A stretch of DNA of 64,000 nt, from assembly GCA_964235485.1 (NCBI GenBank), contig CAXSAZ010000018.1:1-64000 (forward strand), read 5' to 3'. The notes beneath the pieces are model-generated. The model was not told the DNA's origin. It saw only the letters and a list, made by a program, of their open reading frames with translations, and made no database searches. Made by a program: the position numbers and the translations under genes. This stretch comes from CAHJXG01 sp964235485 (GTDB lineage: Bacteria > Pseudomonadota > Alphaproteobacteria > Acetobacterales > Acetobacteraceae). Positions 9,161-17,658 of the stretch are shown here, in pieces. Position 1 is the stretch's first letter. Every line of letters starts with the position of its first letter.

Positions 9161-9447
9161 CAGTTCCCCGCCGCGCCGGACGCCGCGCCGCCGGCATCCC
9201 CGCCCGCGAGCGGCTTCACGCGGCCGGACCGCAGCCGGTCCACCGCCGCCGCGACCACCTGGCCGTCGGCCGGGCCGGTGCCGCGGCCGCGGGCGAGATC
9301 GGCCGGGCGGGCCGCCATAACCGCGAGATTGGCGTCGTTGGCCCCGGTCGGGCGCCAGGTGTAGGGGAAGCCATACGGGTCCGGCCCGGCGCAGCCCGAC
9401 AAGAGCGCCAGGAGCAGCCCGGCGGCAAGCCGCGCGGCCCGCCTCAT
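9160..9447 (-). CDS. Short CpaD-like pilus lipoprotein
   Basis: Small outer-membrane lipoprotein of about 95 residues between the secretin and cpaE genes, where cpaD normally lies. A lipobox (LLSGCAG) ends the signal peptide. The segment ANLAVMAARPADLARGRG resembles the conserved C-terminal part of CpaD (N-L-A-x-M-x-x-P-x-D-L-x-x-G-R-G). CpaD proteins are usually about 200 residues, so the N-terminal half of the family is missing here. The ATG at 9447 overlaps the cpaC stop (ATGA). Confidence 0.75.
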   Translation of the reverse strand: MRRAARLAAGLLLALLSGCAGPDPYGFPYTWRPTGANDANLAVMAARPADLARGRGTGPADGQVVAAAVDRLRSGRVKPLAGGDAGGAASGAAGN

Positions 9448-10958
9448 TGCACAATCCACCCGGCGGCGCCGGAAATGCGCGTCGGCCTGACGAACCCGGG
9501 CTGCCCCACCTGCCGCAGCAGCAGGATGCGCTCCAGGTCGTTGGGCGGCGTGTAGCCGTCGTTGGGCCGGCGCAGCACGGTGGGGTCGCTGACCGGGCGC
9601 ACGATGTAGGGCGTCACGATGATCACCAGCTCGCTCTCGTTGCGCTGGAAGGTGTCGGAGCGGAACAACGCCCCCAGGATCGGGATTTCTCCCAGCCACG
9701 GGACGGCGTTGTTCCCCTGGCTCACGGTTTCCTGCAGCAGCCCGGCAATGGCGAAGCTATCGCCGCTGCCCACCTCCACCGTGGTGTCGGCGCGGCGCGT
9801 CGTCAGCGCCGGGATGCTGATGCTGTTGGTGCCGGCGCTGATCTGCACGGCGCCCTGGTTGGTCAGTTGGCTGACCTCCGGCCGCACATGGATGTTGATG
9901 CGGTCGTCGCTCATCAGCGTCGGCACGAAGGACAGGTTGATGCCGTACTGCTTGAACGACACGGAAATGGAGTTGTTCTGCTGGCTGACCGGGATCGGGA
10001 ACTCGCCGCCGACCAGGAAGCTGGCCGGCTCGCCGCTCATCGTGGTCAGGTTCGGCTCGGCCAGCAGGTGCGCCAGATTGTCCTGCGCCAGCGCGTCGAT
10101 CACGGCGTTGAGGCCGAAGTTGCGGTCCGCGTAAGCCCCGGCCAGCACGGTCGGCGCGGCGGCCAAGGTGACGGGGTTGCTGGTCGCAAACCCGATGGCC
10201 GCGTATCGGCCCAGCCCCTGCAGGGCCTGCCAGTTGATCCCAAGCTCCCGCGACACGCTGCGCGACATCTCGGCGATGCGGACGCGCAGGCTGATCTGGG
10301 TGGCCGACGCCACCGTCAGCCGGTTGGTCACCGCCTGCTTTTCCGTCAAGAAGGACCGCGCCAGCTCCACCACGCGGGCGGCGTCTGCGGGGGTCGCCAC
10401 CTGGCCGCTGACGGCCAGGCCGGTCGGCAGGGTTTCGACGCGGATGCCGCTGCCCGGCAAAACCCGGCTAATGGTGCTGGCGGCCTCGGCCGCGGTGTAG
10501 GCGGCGGGCCGCACCGTCACCTGGTATTGCGCCACCACCCGGCCGGAGCCGTCCATCGCGGCCAGCGTAGTGCGGCCGGGCGCCGCGCCGAACACGAACA
10601 GGGTGTTCGGGCTGGCCGGGCGCACCTCGGCGATCCGGGGGTCGGCGACGAACACGTTGGCGACGGCGCCGGGCAGGTTCACCACCCGGCCCAGCCCGGC
10701 TTCCACCGTCAGCGCCGCCAGCCGCCCTTGGTTCGGGGCGTCAACGGAAGGGCCGGGCGCGACCGGAACCGTCACGCCGCCGGGCCGCGCGTCCGCGGGG
10801 CGGGCTGCGGCGGCCGGCAGCCTCATGCCCTCGTCCGCCGGCGGCGCGGTCTGCGCCCGGGCCGCCGGGCCGGACAGGGCGGTGCCGAGGGACGCGGCGG
10901 CAGCAAGCGCCGCGAGCCGTCCGCGATGGGCCGGCCTCCGCGTCTCAAGCCGGGGCAT
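9444..10958 (-). CDS. cpaC: Flp pilus secretin CpaC (RcpA)
   Basis: Outer-membrane channel of the Flp pilus, about 504 residues. It has a cleavable signal peptide (to about residue 36), a pilus/BON-type N-terminal domain (LTVEAGLGRVVNLPGAVANVFVADPRIAEV), and a C-terminal secretin domain containing the VGGEFPIPV motif and the GLLQETVSQGNNAVPWLGEIPILGALFRS-type segment. The ATG at 10958 overlaps the cpaB stop by one base. The longer upstream frame is a cpaB shadow. The C-terminus extends about 50 residues past the secretin domain. Confidence 0.93.
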   Translation of the reverse strand: MPRLETRRPAHRGRLAALAAAASLGTALSGPAARAQTAPPADEGMRLPAAAARPADARPGGVTVPVAPGPSVDAPNQGRLAALTVEAGLGRVVNLPGAVANVFVADPRIAEVRPASPNTLFVFGAAPGRTTLAAMDGSGRVVAQYQVTVRPAAYTAAEAASTISRVLPGSGIRVETLPTGLAVSGQVATPADAARVVELARSFLTEKQAVTNRLTVASATQISLRVRIAEMSRSVSRELGINWQALQGLGRYAAIGFATSNPVTLAAAPTVLAGAYADRNFGLNAVIDALAQDNLAHLLAEPNLTTMSGEPASFLVGGEFPIPVSQQNNSISVSFKQYGINLSFVPTLMSDDRINIHVRPEVSQLTNQGAVQISAGTNSISIPALTTRRADTTVEVGSGDSFAIAGLLQETVSQGNNAVPWLGEIPILGALFRSDTFQRNESELVIIVTPYIVRPVSDPTVLRRPNDGYTPPNDLERILLLRQVGQPGFVRPTRISGAAGWIVQ

Positions 10959-11860
10959 CAGAAATGGTACTCCTTGCTGTCCCCGCCGCCTTGGAACACC
11001 TGGACCTTGGACGGGGCGCTGCGGGCCGCGCCGCTGCCGAGCGCAGGCGACACGTCGCCGGCCCAGGTGACGCCGGCGCCGACCGGGCGGCTGACCGAAG
11101 GCGCGGCAGCGCTCGACGCCGGGGCGGACGAGGTTGTGGCTGGGGCGGTGCGGTCGGCGGCCAGCACGGACAGCGACAGCTTGCCGAGCCGCCCCGCCAC
11201 CAGCACGCGCTCCGCCTGGGACGCGGTAACTTCCAGCGTGGCGGTGCGGTCGGTGCGGTTGGCGGAGGCGGCGCCGTCCGGCGACTGGCCTTGGACGATC
11301 TGCTGGTCCACCGCGATCACCCGCGCGTCGCTGAGCACGGTTTCCGCCGCCACCCTTTGCCCGGCGGCGCGGCTCGGGTCGTCCAGCGCCTGGGTGAGGA
11401 TCAGGTCTACGCGGTCGCCGGGCCAGATCAGCCCGGCGGTGCCGCTCACGGCGTCCACCGCCACCGTGACCGCGCGCATGTTCGGACCCAGCACGGCGGC
11501 GAGGAACCCGTGGTCGCCGGGGTGCACCACGTCGCCGGGCAGGATCGGCTGGCCTTCGCCCAGGCTGCGCCGGACCATGGCGCCGGTCAGGCTGCCGCGG
11601 CCTTGCGGGGTGTCCAGGCTGGCGCCGGGCGGGATGTCGGCGCGCACCGTTTCCTGCGCCGCGAGATCCTCGGGCTTGATGAGCGACCCGCCCCGCAACG
11701 AGCGGGCGGTGACGAGCACCGCGGCCTTGGCCGACGGCGGGGGCGCGCCGGCGTCGGCAACCGGGGCCGGCGCTGACGGCGCGAGCAGCGTCCATGCGAC
11801 CATGCCGCCGCCGATGACGCCGATGGACAGCATCGCATACAGGGCGAGACGGAGCAGCAT
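10958..11860 (-). CDS. cpaB: Flp pilus assembly protein CpaB (RcpC)
   Basis: Periplasmic secretin-associated protein, 300 residues. An N-terminal membrane anchor (residues about 5-27) is followed by an SAF domain (LVTARSLRGGSLIKPEDL onwards, about 45-115) and a CpaB-family C-terminal domain with GDRVDLILTQ. It lies between the prepilin peptidase and secretin genes as in Caulobacter-type loci. The last 60 residues are Ala/Ser-rich and probably disordered. Confidence 0.9.
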   Translation of the reverse strand: MLLRLALYAMLSIGVIGGGMVAWTLLAPSAPAPVADAGAPPPSAKAAVLVTARSLRGGSLIKPEDLAAQETVRADIPPGASLDTPQGRGSLTGAMVRRSLGEGQPILPGDVVHPGDHGFLAAVLGPNMRAVTVAVDAVSGTAGLIWPGDRVDLILTQALDDPSRAAGQRVAAETVLSDARVIAVDQQIVQGQSPDGAASANRTDRTATLEVTASQAERVLVAGRLGKLSLSVLAADRTAPATTSSAPASSAAAPSVSRPVGAGVTWAGDVSPALGSGAARSAPSKVQVFQGGGDSKEYHF

Positions 11861-11864
11861 GGAC

Positions 11865-12359
11865 CTATCCTTTATAAAGAACCAGCAGCGCGCCGACCGC
11901 GATGGCGGAGGCGTAGGGCATGGGGCTGCGGCTGTGGATGCGGCGGCGCTCCTCCCAAAGGATGCCGCGCAGCCGCCCGGGCGGGCAGGCGGCCCCCGGC
12001 GCCGCCAGCACCTGGCCCAGCGCCAGGTACAGCAGCGCCAGGACGCCGCCCGCGAGCGCCACGTCTAGCAGCATCACCATTGGCAGGCCGGGCGGAGCCA
12101 ATACCCCGCAAGCCGCCAGCAGCTTGACGTCGCCGCCGCCCATCCAGCCCCGCCGCCAGCAGAACCCGGCGCCGAACAGGATCAGGACGCAGGCCAGCAG
12201 GCCCGGCAACAGGCCGCCGTCCAGCGTCCTGATGCCGATGCCGAGTGCCAGCAGCGTCGCGGGCATCCAATTAGGGATCGTGCGGAACGCGATGTCGTGT
12301 AGCACAGCAGCCAGTAGAATGGAGGCGCTTAGGGCCGCCAGAACTGGGTGCGCAAGCAC
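11865..12359 (-). CDS. cpaA: Prepilin peptidase CpaA (A24 family)
   Basis: Membrane aspartyl peptidase that processes the Flp prepilin and the TadE-type pseudopilins, 164 residues. The two catalytic aspartates are visible: Asp22 in HDIAFRTIPN and Asp77 in the GxGD-type motif WMGGGDVKLL. It lacks the N-terminal methyltransferase domain of PilD, as expected for CpaA. Four bases separate it from cpaB. Confidence 0.92.
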   Translation of the reverse strand: MLAHPVLAALSASILLAAVLHDIAFRTIPNWMPATLLALGIGIRTLDGGLLPGLLACVLILFGAGFCWRRGWMGGGDVKLLAACGVLAPPGLPMVMLLDVALAGGVLALLYLALGQVLAAPGAACPPGRLRGILWEERRRIHSRSPMPYASAIAVGALLVLYKG

Positions 12360-12404
12360 GGAGGGTTAATCCAGAACTAGTGGTGAACATGGGCTAGGTG
12401 GTAG

Positions 12405-12590
12405 CTATTTGTTAGCATTACTAACAGCGTTAGAAACTTTTTGGAATGCCACATTTACGTTTGAACCAAGACTGCTGACCGCGGTGATGACCACAACGGC
12501 GATCAGCGCGGCAATCAGGCCGTACTCAAGCGCGGTCACGCCTTTTTCGTCGCGCTTCAGTTCGATCAGCTTGTTGATGTATTGCAACAT
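12405..12590 (-). CDS. Flp/Fap type IVb pilin
   Basis: Major pilin subunit, about 61 residues. The hallmark is KGVTALEYGLIAALIAVVVI: a basic leader ending in Gly, cleavage before Val, then the conserved Glu at +5 and the assembly helix. I place the start at the ATG at 12590 because it has an AGGAG eleven bases upstream; a longer in-frame start at 12635 adds 15 residues with no support. It is first in the tad operon and probably the most highly translated gene. Confidence 0.92.
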   Translation of the reverse strand: MLQYINKLIELKRDEKGVTALEYGLIAALIAVVVITAVSSLGSNVNVAFQKVSNAVSNANK

Positions 12591-12701
12591 CGTTTTCCGA
12601 CTCCTGCTCACAAACTCCCTCGCATAAAGGAACAACTCGCGCAGGAACGCCAGAGTTTTTTGTTGTTTAAACGTAATAAGTTGTTATGGCGGTCTGAACT
12701 C

Positions 12702-14123
12702 TCAGCACGAGGTTGCGTGGACCACCGCCACATCGTCCGCGTAAAGGCGGCACCAGTGCGGCAGGGCATCCAGCAGACCGATTGCAGGGTTATCCAACGC
12801 AAGAATAGTCCAGCGTACGCCATAGTCGCGAAATGCCTTATCCAGCGCCGCTTTTTCGGGCTGGGTGGCTGACAGGTACTGGCGCATAAACGCATCGCCA
12901 TACATGTCCATTCGCCCGTCGATGAACGGCCGAACATGAGCGAAAATCAGATACCCACCGAAGGCATAGTCGTTGAATACCGGCTGCGCTGCTAGAGCAG
13001 GGGGTACATGAGCAAGCGCCGTGATGGGCGCCGCAGGGCCGTCCACCCGTACGACTGGTAGCAGCAGCCGCAACGCGACCAGCCCGGCCATGGCAGCCAG
13101 CCCGCCCGTCCGCCATCGTTCGGCGCGGCGTTCTGCCCGGTCTGGCGGCAGGGCCATGCCCAGCGGCCCGGCAATCAGCAGCGGCACGATCACACCAACC
13201 AGCATTTGATGGCGCGTGTGGTGCAGCGACATGTGGAGCAATCCGAGCAGGATCAGCAGACGCACCGGCGGCAGGCGCGCCCCGCGCGTGAGCGTCACGT
13301 AAAGGCCGGTAACCAGCACCAACTCCAATGGCTGCAACGTACCGAAATATATCGGCTGCCATTCGACGATCTTGGTCAACTCGGTCATGCTCATGAGTTG
13401 GAAGGGGAACAGCAACCCAGCCCAACCGTGCGGCGTCAGCATGGCAGCGGCAATCGCAGTGAGCAGGAACCCTCCCCAACGCGACAGTACGGTGCGCCAC
13501 GCGGCTGGCTCTGCCAATGCCGCCTCCAATGCCAGCGGCACCACTAGGAGCAGCCCGAGGATGGAGCCGCCATGCAGGTTGGCCCACAGGCACATCACTG
13601 GCAGCAGGCGCCAGGACGGCACGCCCCCCTTGCTCCGGGCGATAAACAGCCCGGCGATCCAAGTCTCTAAGACTGGCAAAGCCAAGATGTGCGGCCGCGC
13701 AAGCAGATATGATGCGATACAGGAGCCTGCGAGCAACAGCAGCAGCAAGCTCGGCCCCGCAGGCAACCAGCGCCCGAGATGGTGGGCAAGCTGGAACATG
13801 GCGAGCGCTGCCGCGAGCGCGGTCAGCACGACCACACCGCTCCACCCCGCCGCGCGGAACGAAGCCGCCATTAGAACCTCGGACAGCCACTCATGCGCCA
13901 CCCAAGGGGCGCCGGCGAAGGTATAGGAGAAAGGGTCTTCGTGCGGGACCGCTCTGTGGGCGAGCATCCATTCGCCAGCGGCCAGATGCCAGAAGCTGTC
14001 GCCGTCCCTGAGCACCCCCGGACCAAAAAGAGTAAGCGCGAGCATCGCGATCGCCGCAATCCACGGAGGACTAACGGCAGGCAGATGCAACGCCCTTAAC
14101 TCAGAAACTGACTGCTGAAGCAT
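12702..14123 (-). CDS. Polytopic membrane protein, GT-C glycosyltransferase-like
   Basis: Integral membrane protein of about 473 residues with roughly ten hydrophobic helices. The N-terminal motif LRDGDSFWHLAAGEWML followed by HRAVPHEDPFSYT resembles the first extracytoplasmic loop of GT-C/ArnT-like families, which carries catalytic acidic residues; a soluble C-terminal stretch follows with FNDYAFGGYLIF and FIDGRMDMYG. I do not recognise a named family with certainty. It lies immediately upstream of the pilin gene on the same strand, so a role in pilus or surface glycan modification is possible but unproven. An alternative GTG start lies at 14129. Confidence 0.6.
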   Translation of the reverse strand: MLQQSVSELRALHLPAVSPPWIAAIAMLALTLFGPGVLRDGDSFWHLAAGEWMLAHRAVPHEDPFSYTFAGAPWVAHEWLSEVLMAASFRAAGWSGVVVLTALAAALAMFQLAHHLGRWLPAGPSLLLLLLAGSCIASYLLARPHILALPVLETWIAGLFIARSKGGVPSWRLLPVMCLWANLHGGSILGLLLVVPLALEAALAEPAAWRTVLSRWGGFLLTAIAAAMLTPHGWAGLLFPFQLMSMTELTKIVEWQPIYFGTLQPLELVLVTGLYVTLTRGARLPPVRLLILLGLLHMSLHHTRHQMLVGVIVPLLIAGPLGMALPPDRAERRAERWRTGGLAAMAGLVALRLLLPVVRVDGPAAPITALAHVPPALAAQPVFNDYAFGGYLIFAHVRPFIDGRMDMYGDAFMRQYLSATQPEKAALDKAFRDYGVRWTILALDNPAIGLLDALPHWCRLYADDVAVVHATSC

Positions 14124-14221
14124 TGCCACAGCTCACACGTTACGTTTTTGCGTAGAAAGGTGGGTAGCGAAAGACAGGCCAACGCCGGGACGGCTCACGC
14201 AGGCAAGGACTCCGGATTCCA

Positions 14222-15121
14222 TCACTCCCCAAGCTGCTGCACGGAACCAAGCATCTCCTCCGCTGGGCCGCGGCCCAGCGTTCTCGCACCGTGCGCAGGC
14301 GCAAAAGGATGCCGAATTTGCCCGACGAAATCCTTCGGAAAATGCTGGTCATCCACCCCGTAACGGTCGGGACGCTGCCCCTTGGGTAGGTAAAACGTGC
14401 CGAAAAGAATGTCGAACAGCGGAAAGGTGCCAGCAAAGTTGCTGCTCCCGCCGCGCTCCGCGCTCGTGTGATGCCACCGGTGATAGACCGGACTGACCAG
14501 CACGTAGCGGAACACCCCGAAATCCCAATTGAGGTTTGCATGCACGAGCGCCGAGGAACCGACGGTCCACGGTATCAGCCACACCAGCACTTCGGGCGGT
14601 ACTCCCAGCAGCAGCATGACAACGTCCGCCAAGACGCCGTGCAGGATTGTGTCGATGGGATGAACCCGCGTCGCCGAGGTCCATTCCAGGTACTCGGACG
14701 AGTGGTGCACGGCGTGGAAGCGCCACAGGCGCGCGCTGTGGAACAGGCGGTGCGTGGAGTACATCACCAGGTCGTTGCCCAGCAGGTACACCGCCACCTG
14801 CGGCCAGAACCCCAAGCGCGCGAGCGGTCCCACGCCTTCAGAAAAGAAGCGGTCGAGTCCATCGGGGTCGGTAATGCCGTAAAGCGCCGCGATGCCGAGG
14901 ACAAGCATCGCGGTATGCGCGAAACGGTAAAGCAGTTGCGGCACCACCGCCCAGCAAAGGTCGGTCGATAGGTCCGGCTTGCGCCACCACGGCGGCGCCT
15001 TGTTGCAGGCCGCGGCCACCGTCGAGAGCGCCGTGAACACCACAGCCAGCACGGCCCAGTTGCGCAGCGCCGGCAAGGTGGCGGCAGCGAGCTGGGCGAG
15101 GATCGTTTGGATGGTCGGCAT
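14222..15121 (-). CDS. Sterol desaturase / fatty acid hydroxylase family protein
   Basis: Membrane di-iron hydroxylase, 299 residues. The His clusters that bind the two irons are all present: HRLFH (124-128), HAVHH (136-140) and HRWHH (214-218), plus a His in the HANLNWD segment. Four hydrophobic segments surround them. The substrate (sterol, hopanoid, carotenoid or fatty acid) cannot be read from the sequence. It is transcribed in the same direction as the creatininase-like gene upstream, 12 bases away, so the two may share a transcript. Confidence 0.85.
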   Translation of the reverse strand: MPTIQTILAQLAAATLPALRNWAVLAVVFTALSTVAAACNKAPPWWRKPDLSTDLCWAVVPQLLYRFAHTAMLVLGIAALYGITDPDGLDRFFSEGVGPLARLGFWPQVAVYLLGNDLVMYSTHRLFHSARLWRFHAVHHSSEYLEWTSATRVHPIDTILHGVLADVVMLLLGVPPEVLVWLIPWTVGSSALVHANLNWDFGVFRYVLVSPVYHRWHHTSAERGGSSNFAGTFPLFDILFGTFYLPKGQRPDRYGVDDQHFPKDFVGQIRHPFAPAHGARTLGRGPAEEMLGSVQQLGE

Positions 15122-15133
15122 GGCGAGGTCCGT

Positions 15134-16066
15134 TCAGCCGGACGCGCGGCCGGTCGCCGCGCGGATTTGCGCCACGGCCGCGCCGACCTTGAGCGCCATC
15201 AAGGCGTCGCCCCGGGCGGCCGTCGAACGGCGTGGGTCGCCGACCACGCCCAGGCCCGCGAAGGATTGGGGGCTTGCGGGAAGGCGCGACAGATCGACGC
15301 CGCCGGGGTGGACGGCCATCAGTTCGGAGGTGTCGGCAACCGTCGCATGTTCGCCAATGGCAGCGTCGGACTCGCCTTGCGCCCGGAGGAAGGCCGTTTC
15401 CGCGGCGTCGGCGTAGTAGGAATCGACGGCCAGCACGGCCGGGCTGCCGCCCCATTCAGCGCTCAGCTTGGCGGCGGTCTCGGCCTGCCCGGCGAGCGAG
15501 GCGCCATGGTCGGCGATGAAGCAGATGGTTTTGAAGCCGGCCAGCTTGAGGCTGCGGGCGATGCCCTCAAGCACCGCGGCGAACACGGGGCCGGGCACGC
15601 CCATCGTTCCGGGAAAGGCCAGGTTGCCCGTCGGCGGGTCGTAGCCGCCCTGGGGCACGTAGGAAACGACGGGCGCCACCAGAGCGTCGCCAAGCTCGGC
15701 GGCGATCCGGCGCGCGGCGGAGGCGACGATGCGGTCATGCTTGCCGATGACCATGTGCGGGCCGTTCTGCTCCAGCCCGCCGCTGGGCACGATGGCGGTG
15801 CCGAACCCCGCCTGGATGGCGTCGCGCACCTCCACCCATGTCATGTCGGCGATCTCGCGCGTCATCGACAGGGCGTGGGCCGGTTGCCGCCGCCCGGCCG
15901 CCGCCGCGCCAAGCGCGCCCACCCCGGCGAGCGCGAAGCAACGCCGCCGTATCGAGAAGCCGCCTGCGCGCAAGGTGATCACAGGGTGCGGTCCGCCATT
16001 CCCATGGCCGTCCGGCGCACACCGGGCCGAAAGCCAATGCCGGTCAGCAAAAGGCCATGGTGACAA
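15134..16066 (-). CDS. Creatininase family protein, Tat-exported
   Basis: Creatininase-fold amidohydrolase. The core contains an E-x-x-GPH motif in GGLEQNGPH, then KHD, NLAFPGTMGV, FIADHGAS and HATVADTSELM, matching the metal and substrate positions of the family. Ahead of it lies a twin-arginine signal (SIRRRCFALAGVGALGAAAAG), so the enzyme is probably periplasmic, which is unusual for this family. The ATG at 16066 gives a 28-residue extension before the Tat motif; a GTG at 15982 is a likelier start. Creatinine itself need not be the substrate. Confidence 0.75.
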   Translation of the reverse strand: MSPWPFADRHWLSARCAPDGHGNGGPHPVITLRAGGFSIRRRCFALAGVGALGAAAAGRRQPAHALSMTREIADMTWVEVRDAIQAGFGTAIVPSGGLEQNGPHMVIGKHDRIVASAARRIAAELGDALVAPVVSYVPQGGYDPPTGNLAFPGTMGVPGPVFAAVLEGIARSLKLAGFKTICFIADHGASLAGQAETAAKLSAEWGGSPAVLAVDSYYADAAETAFLRAQGESDAAIGEHATVADTSELMAVHPGGVDLSRLPASPQSFAGLGVVGDPRRSTAARGDALMALKVGAAVAQIRAATGRASG

Positions 16067-16236
16067 AGGCCAGGCGCAGGGCGACAGTTCCGTTCTGACA
16101 TCATAACGGTGTTAGCACAATCCGTTGCCGAAACCCATCCCATTCTCCTGGCCCGCCCCGGCCGGACGGCACGCGCCGCGTTTCCCGGACAACTTTTGCC
16201 CTTGCATCCCCGCGGCAACTGCCCTGCGATGCCGCC

Positions 16237-17583
16237 ATGACCCAAGCCCCTCCCGCCCTGTGGCTCCGCAATCCTCTGGCCGTGCTCGGCGACGCCCCGG
16301 GCGGGATCGTCGTCGAGGGCGGGCGCATCGTCGAACTCCTGGCCGCGGGCGCCGCGCCGGGCCGGCCCGCCACCGCGTTCGACGCCAGCCGGCACGTCGT
16401 GCTGCCCGGCCTGATCAACACCCACCACCATTTCTACCAAACCCTGACCCGGTGCTTCCCCGCCGCCCTGGACCGCACCCTGTTCGGCTGGCTGCAGGCG
16501 CTTTACCCGGTCTGGGCGCGGCTGACGCCGGAGGCGCTGGACGCCGCCGTCACCGTCGCGATGGCCGAGCTGCTGCTGTCCGGCTGCACCACCACGACCG
16601 ACCACCACTACGTGTTCCCGCCGGGCCTGGAGGACGCCATCGCCATCGAGGCGGCGGCAGCGGGGCGCCTCGGCCTTCGCGCCGTGCTGACCCGCGGCTC
16701 GATGGACCTGTCGCAACGGGACGGCGGCCTGCCGCCCGACAGCGTGGTGCAGGACGCCGATGCCATCCTGGACGACAGCAGCCGCCTGATCGACCGCCTG
16801 CACGACCCGGCGCCGCACGCCATGCTGCAGATCGCGCTGGCACCTTGCTCCCCCTTTTCCGTCACCACGCGGCTGATGCGGGATACGGCGGCCTTGGCGG
16901 ACAAGCGGGGTGTGCGGCTGCACACCCATTTGGCCGAAACCGTGGACGAGGCCGCGTTCTGCCAGGACCGCTTCGGCTGCACGCCGCTCGACTACCTGGA
17001 GGAGTGCGGCTGGCTGCGCCCGGGCACCTGGCTGGCCCACGGCATCCACTTCGGCGCGGAGGAAATCGCGCGGCTCGGGCGCGCCCGGGTCGGGGTGACG
17101 CATTGCCCGTGCAGCAACCAACTGCTCGCCTCCGGCACCTGCCCGGTTTGCGCGTTGGAAACGGCGGGCGTCCCGGTCGGCCTGGGCGTGGATGGCTCGG
17201 CCTCCAACGATGGATCGAACCTGATGCAGGAAATTCGGGCGGCGCTGCTGCTGCAGCGCGGGGCGAACGGGATCGAGGCGGTGAGCCACCGCGACGCCCT
17301 GCGCTGGGCCACCGAGGGGAGCGCCGACTGCCTCGGCCGGCCGGAGCTGGGGCGCATCGCGGTGGGGGCTGCGGCGGATTTGGCGCTGTTCACCCTGGAC
17401 GAGCTGCGGTTTTCCGGCGCGGGGGACCCCTTGGCGGCGGTGGTGCTCTGCGGCGCGTCCCGGGCGGATCGGGTGATGGTGGCCGGGCGCTGGGTGGTGG
17501 AGGACGGCTCCATCCCAGGGCTGGACGTGGCCGGGCTGATGCAGCGGCATGGCGAGGCGGCGCGGCGGCTTGCGGCCGGGTAG
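16237..17583 (+). CDS. Probable 8-oxoguanine deaminase (amidohydrolase)
   Basis: Cytoplasmic metal-dependent deaminase of the AtzB/TrzN branch, 448 residues. Metal ligands are seen in INTHHHFYQTL (His63-65 region), HTHLAET, LAHGIHF and the Asp of LGVDGSASND. The motif set ALAPCSPFSVT, the HCPCSN segment and LASGTCPVCALE is typical of 8-oxoguanine deaminases, which turn 8-oxoguanine into urate; related enzymes act on s-triazines. It is followed 75 bases later by an amidase on the same strand and is divergent from the creatininase gene, suggesting a purine/urea-type nitrogen salvage cluster. Confidence 0.8.
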   Translation: MTQAPPALWLRNPLAVLGDAPGGIVVEGGRIVELLAAGAAPGRPATAFDASRHVVLPGLINTHHHFYQTLTRCFPAALDRTLFGWLQALYPVWARLTPEALDAAVTVAMAELLLSGCTTTTDHHYVFPPGLEDAIAIEAAAAGRLGLRAVLTRGSMDLSQRDGGLPPDSVVQDADAILDDSSRLIDRLHDPAPHAMLQIALAPCSPFSVTTRLMRDTAALADKRGVRLHTHLAETVDEAAFCQDRFGCTPLDYLEECGWLRPGTWLAHGIHFGAEEIARLGRARVGVTHCPCSNQLLASGTCPVCALETAGVPVGLGVDGSASNDGSNLMQEIRAALLLQRGANGIEAVSHRDALRWATEGSADCLGRPELGRIAVGAAADLALFTLDELRFSGAGDPLAAVVLCGASRADRVMVAGRWVVEDGSIPGLDVAGLMQRHGEAARRLAAG

Positions 17584-17658
17584 CAGCCCGGCGGGAGTAG
17601 CGTCCAGGGCGAAGCGGCTGTAGCCTCCGACGGCACGCAACGAGGGGAGCGCGGCGCG

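Noticed and set aside
12591..12660. Possible sigma-54 promoter (TGGC then GC at -24/-12 spacing) ahead of the pilin gene
   Set aside because: Only the bare GG and GC fit; the rest of the consensus is poor, and no sigma-54 activator is nearby.
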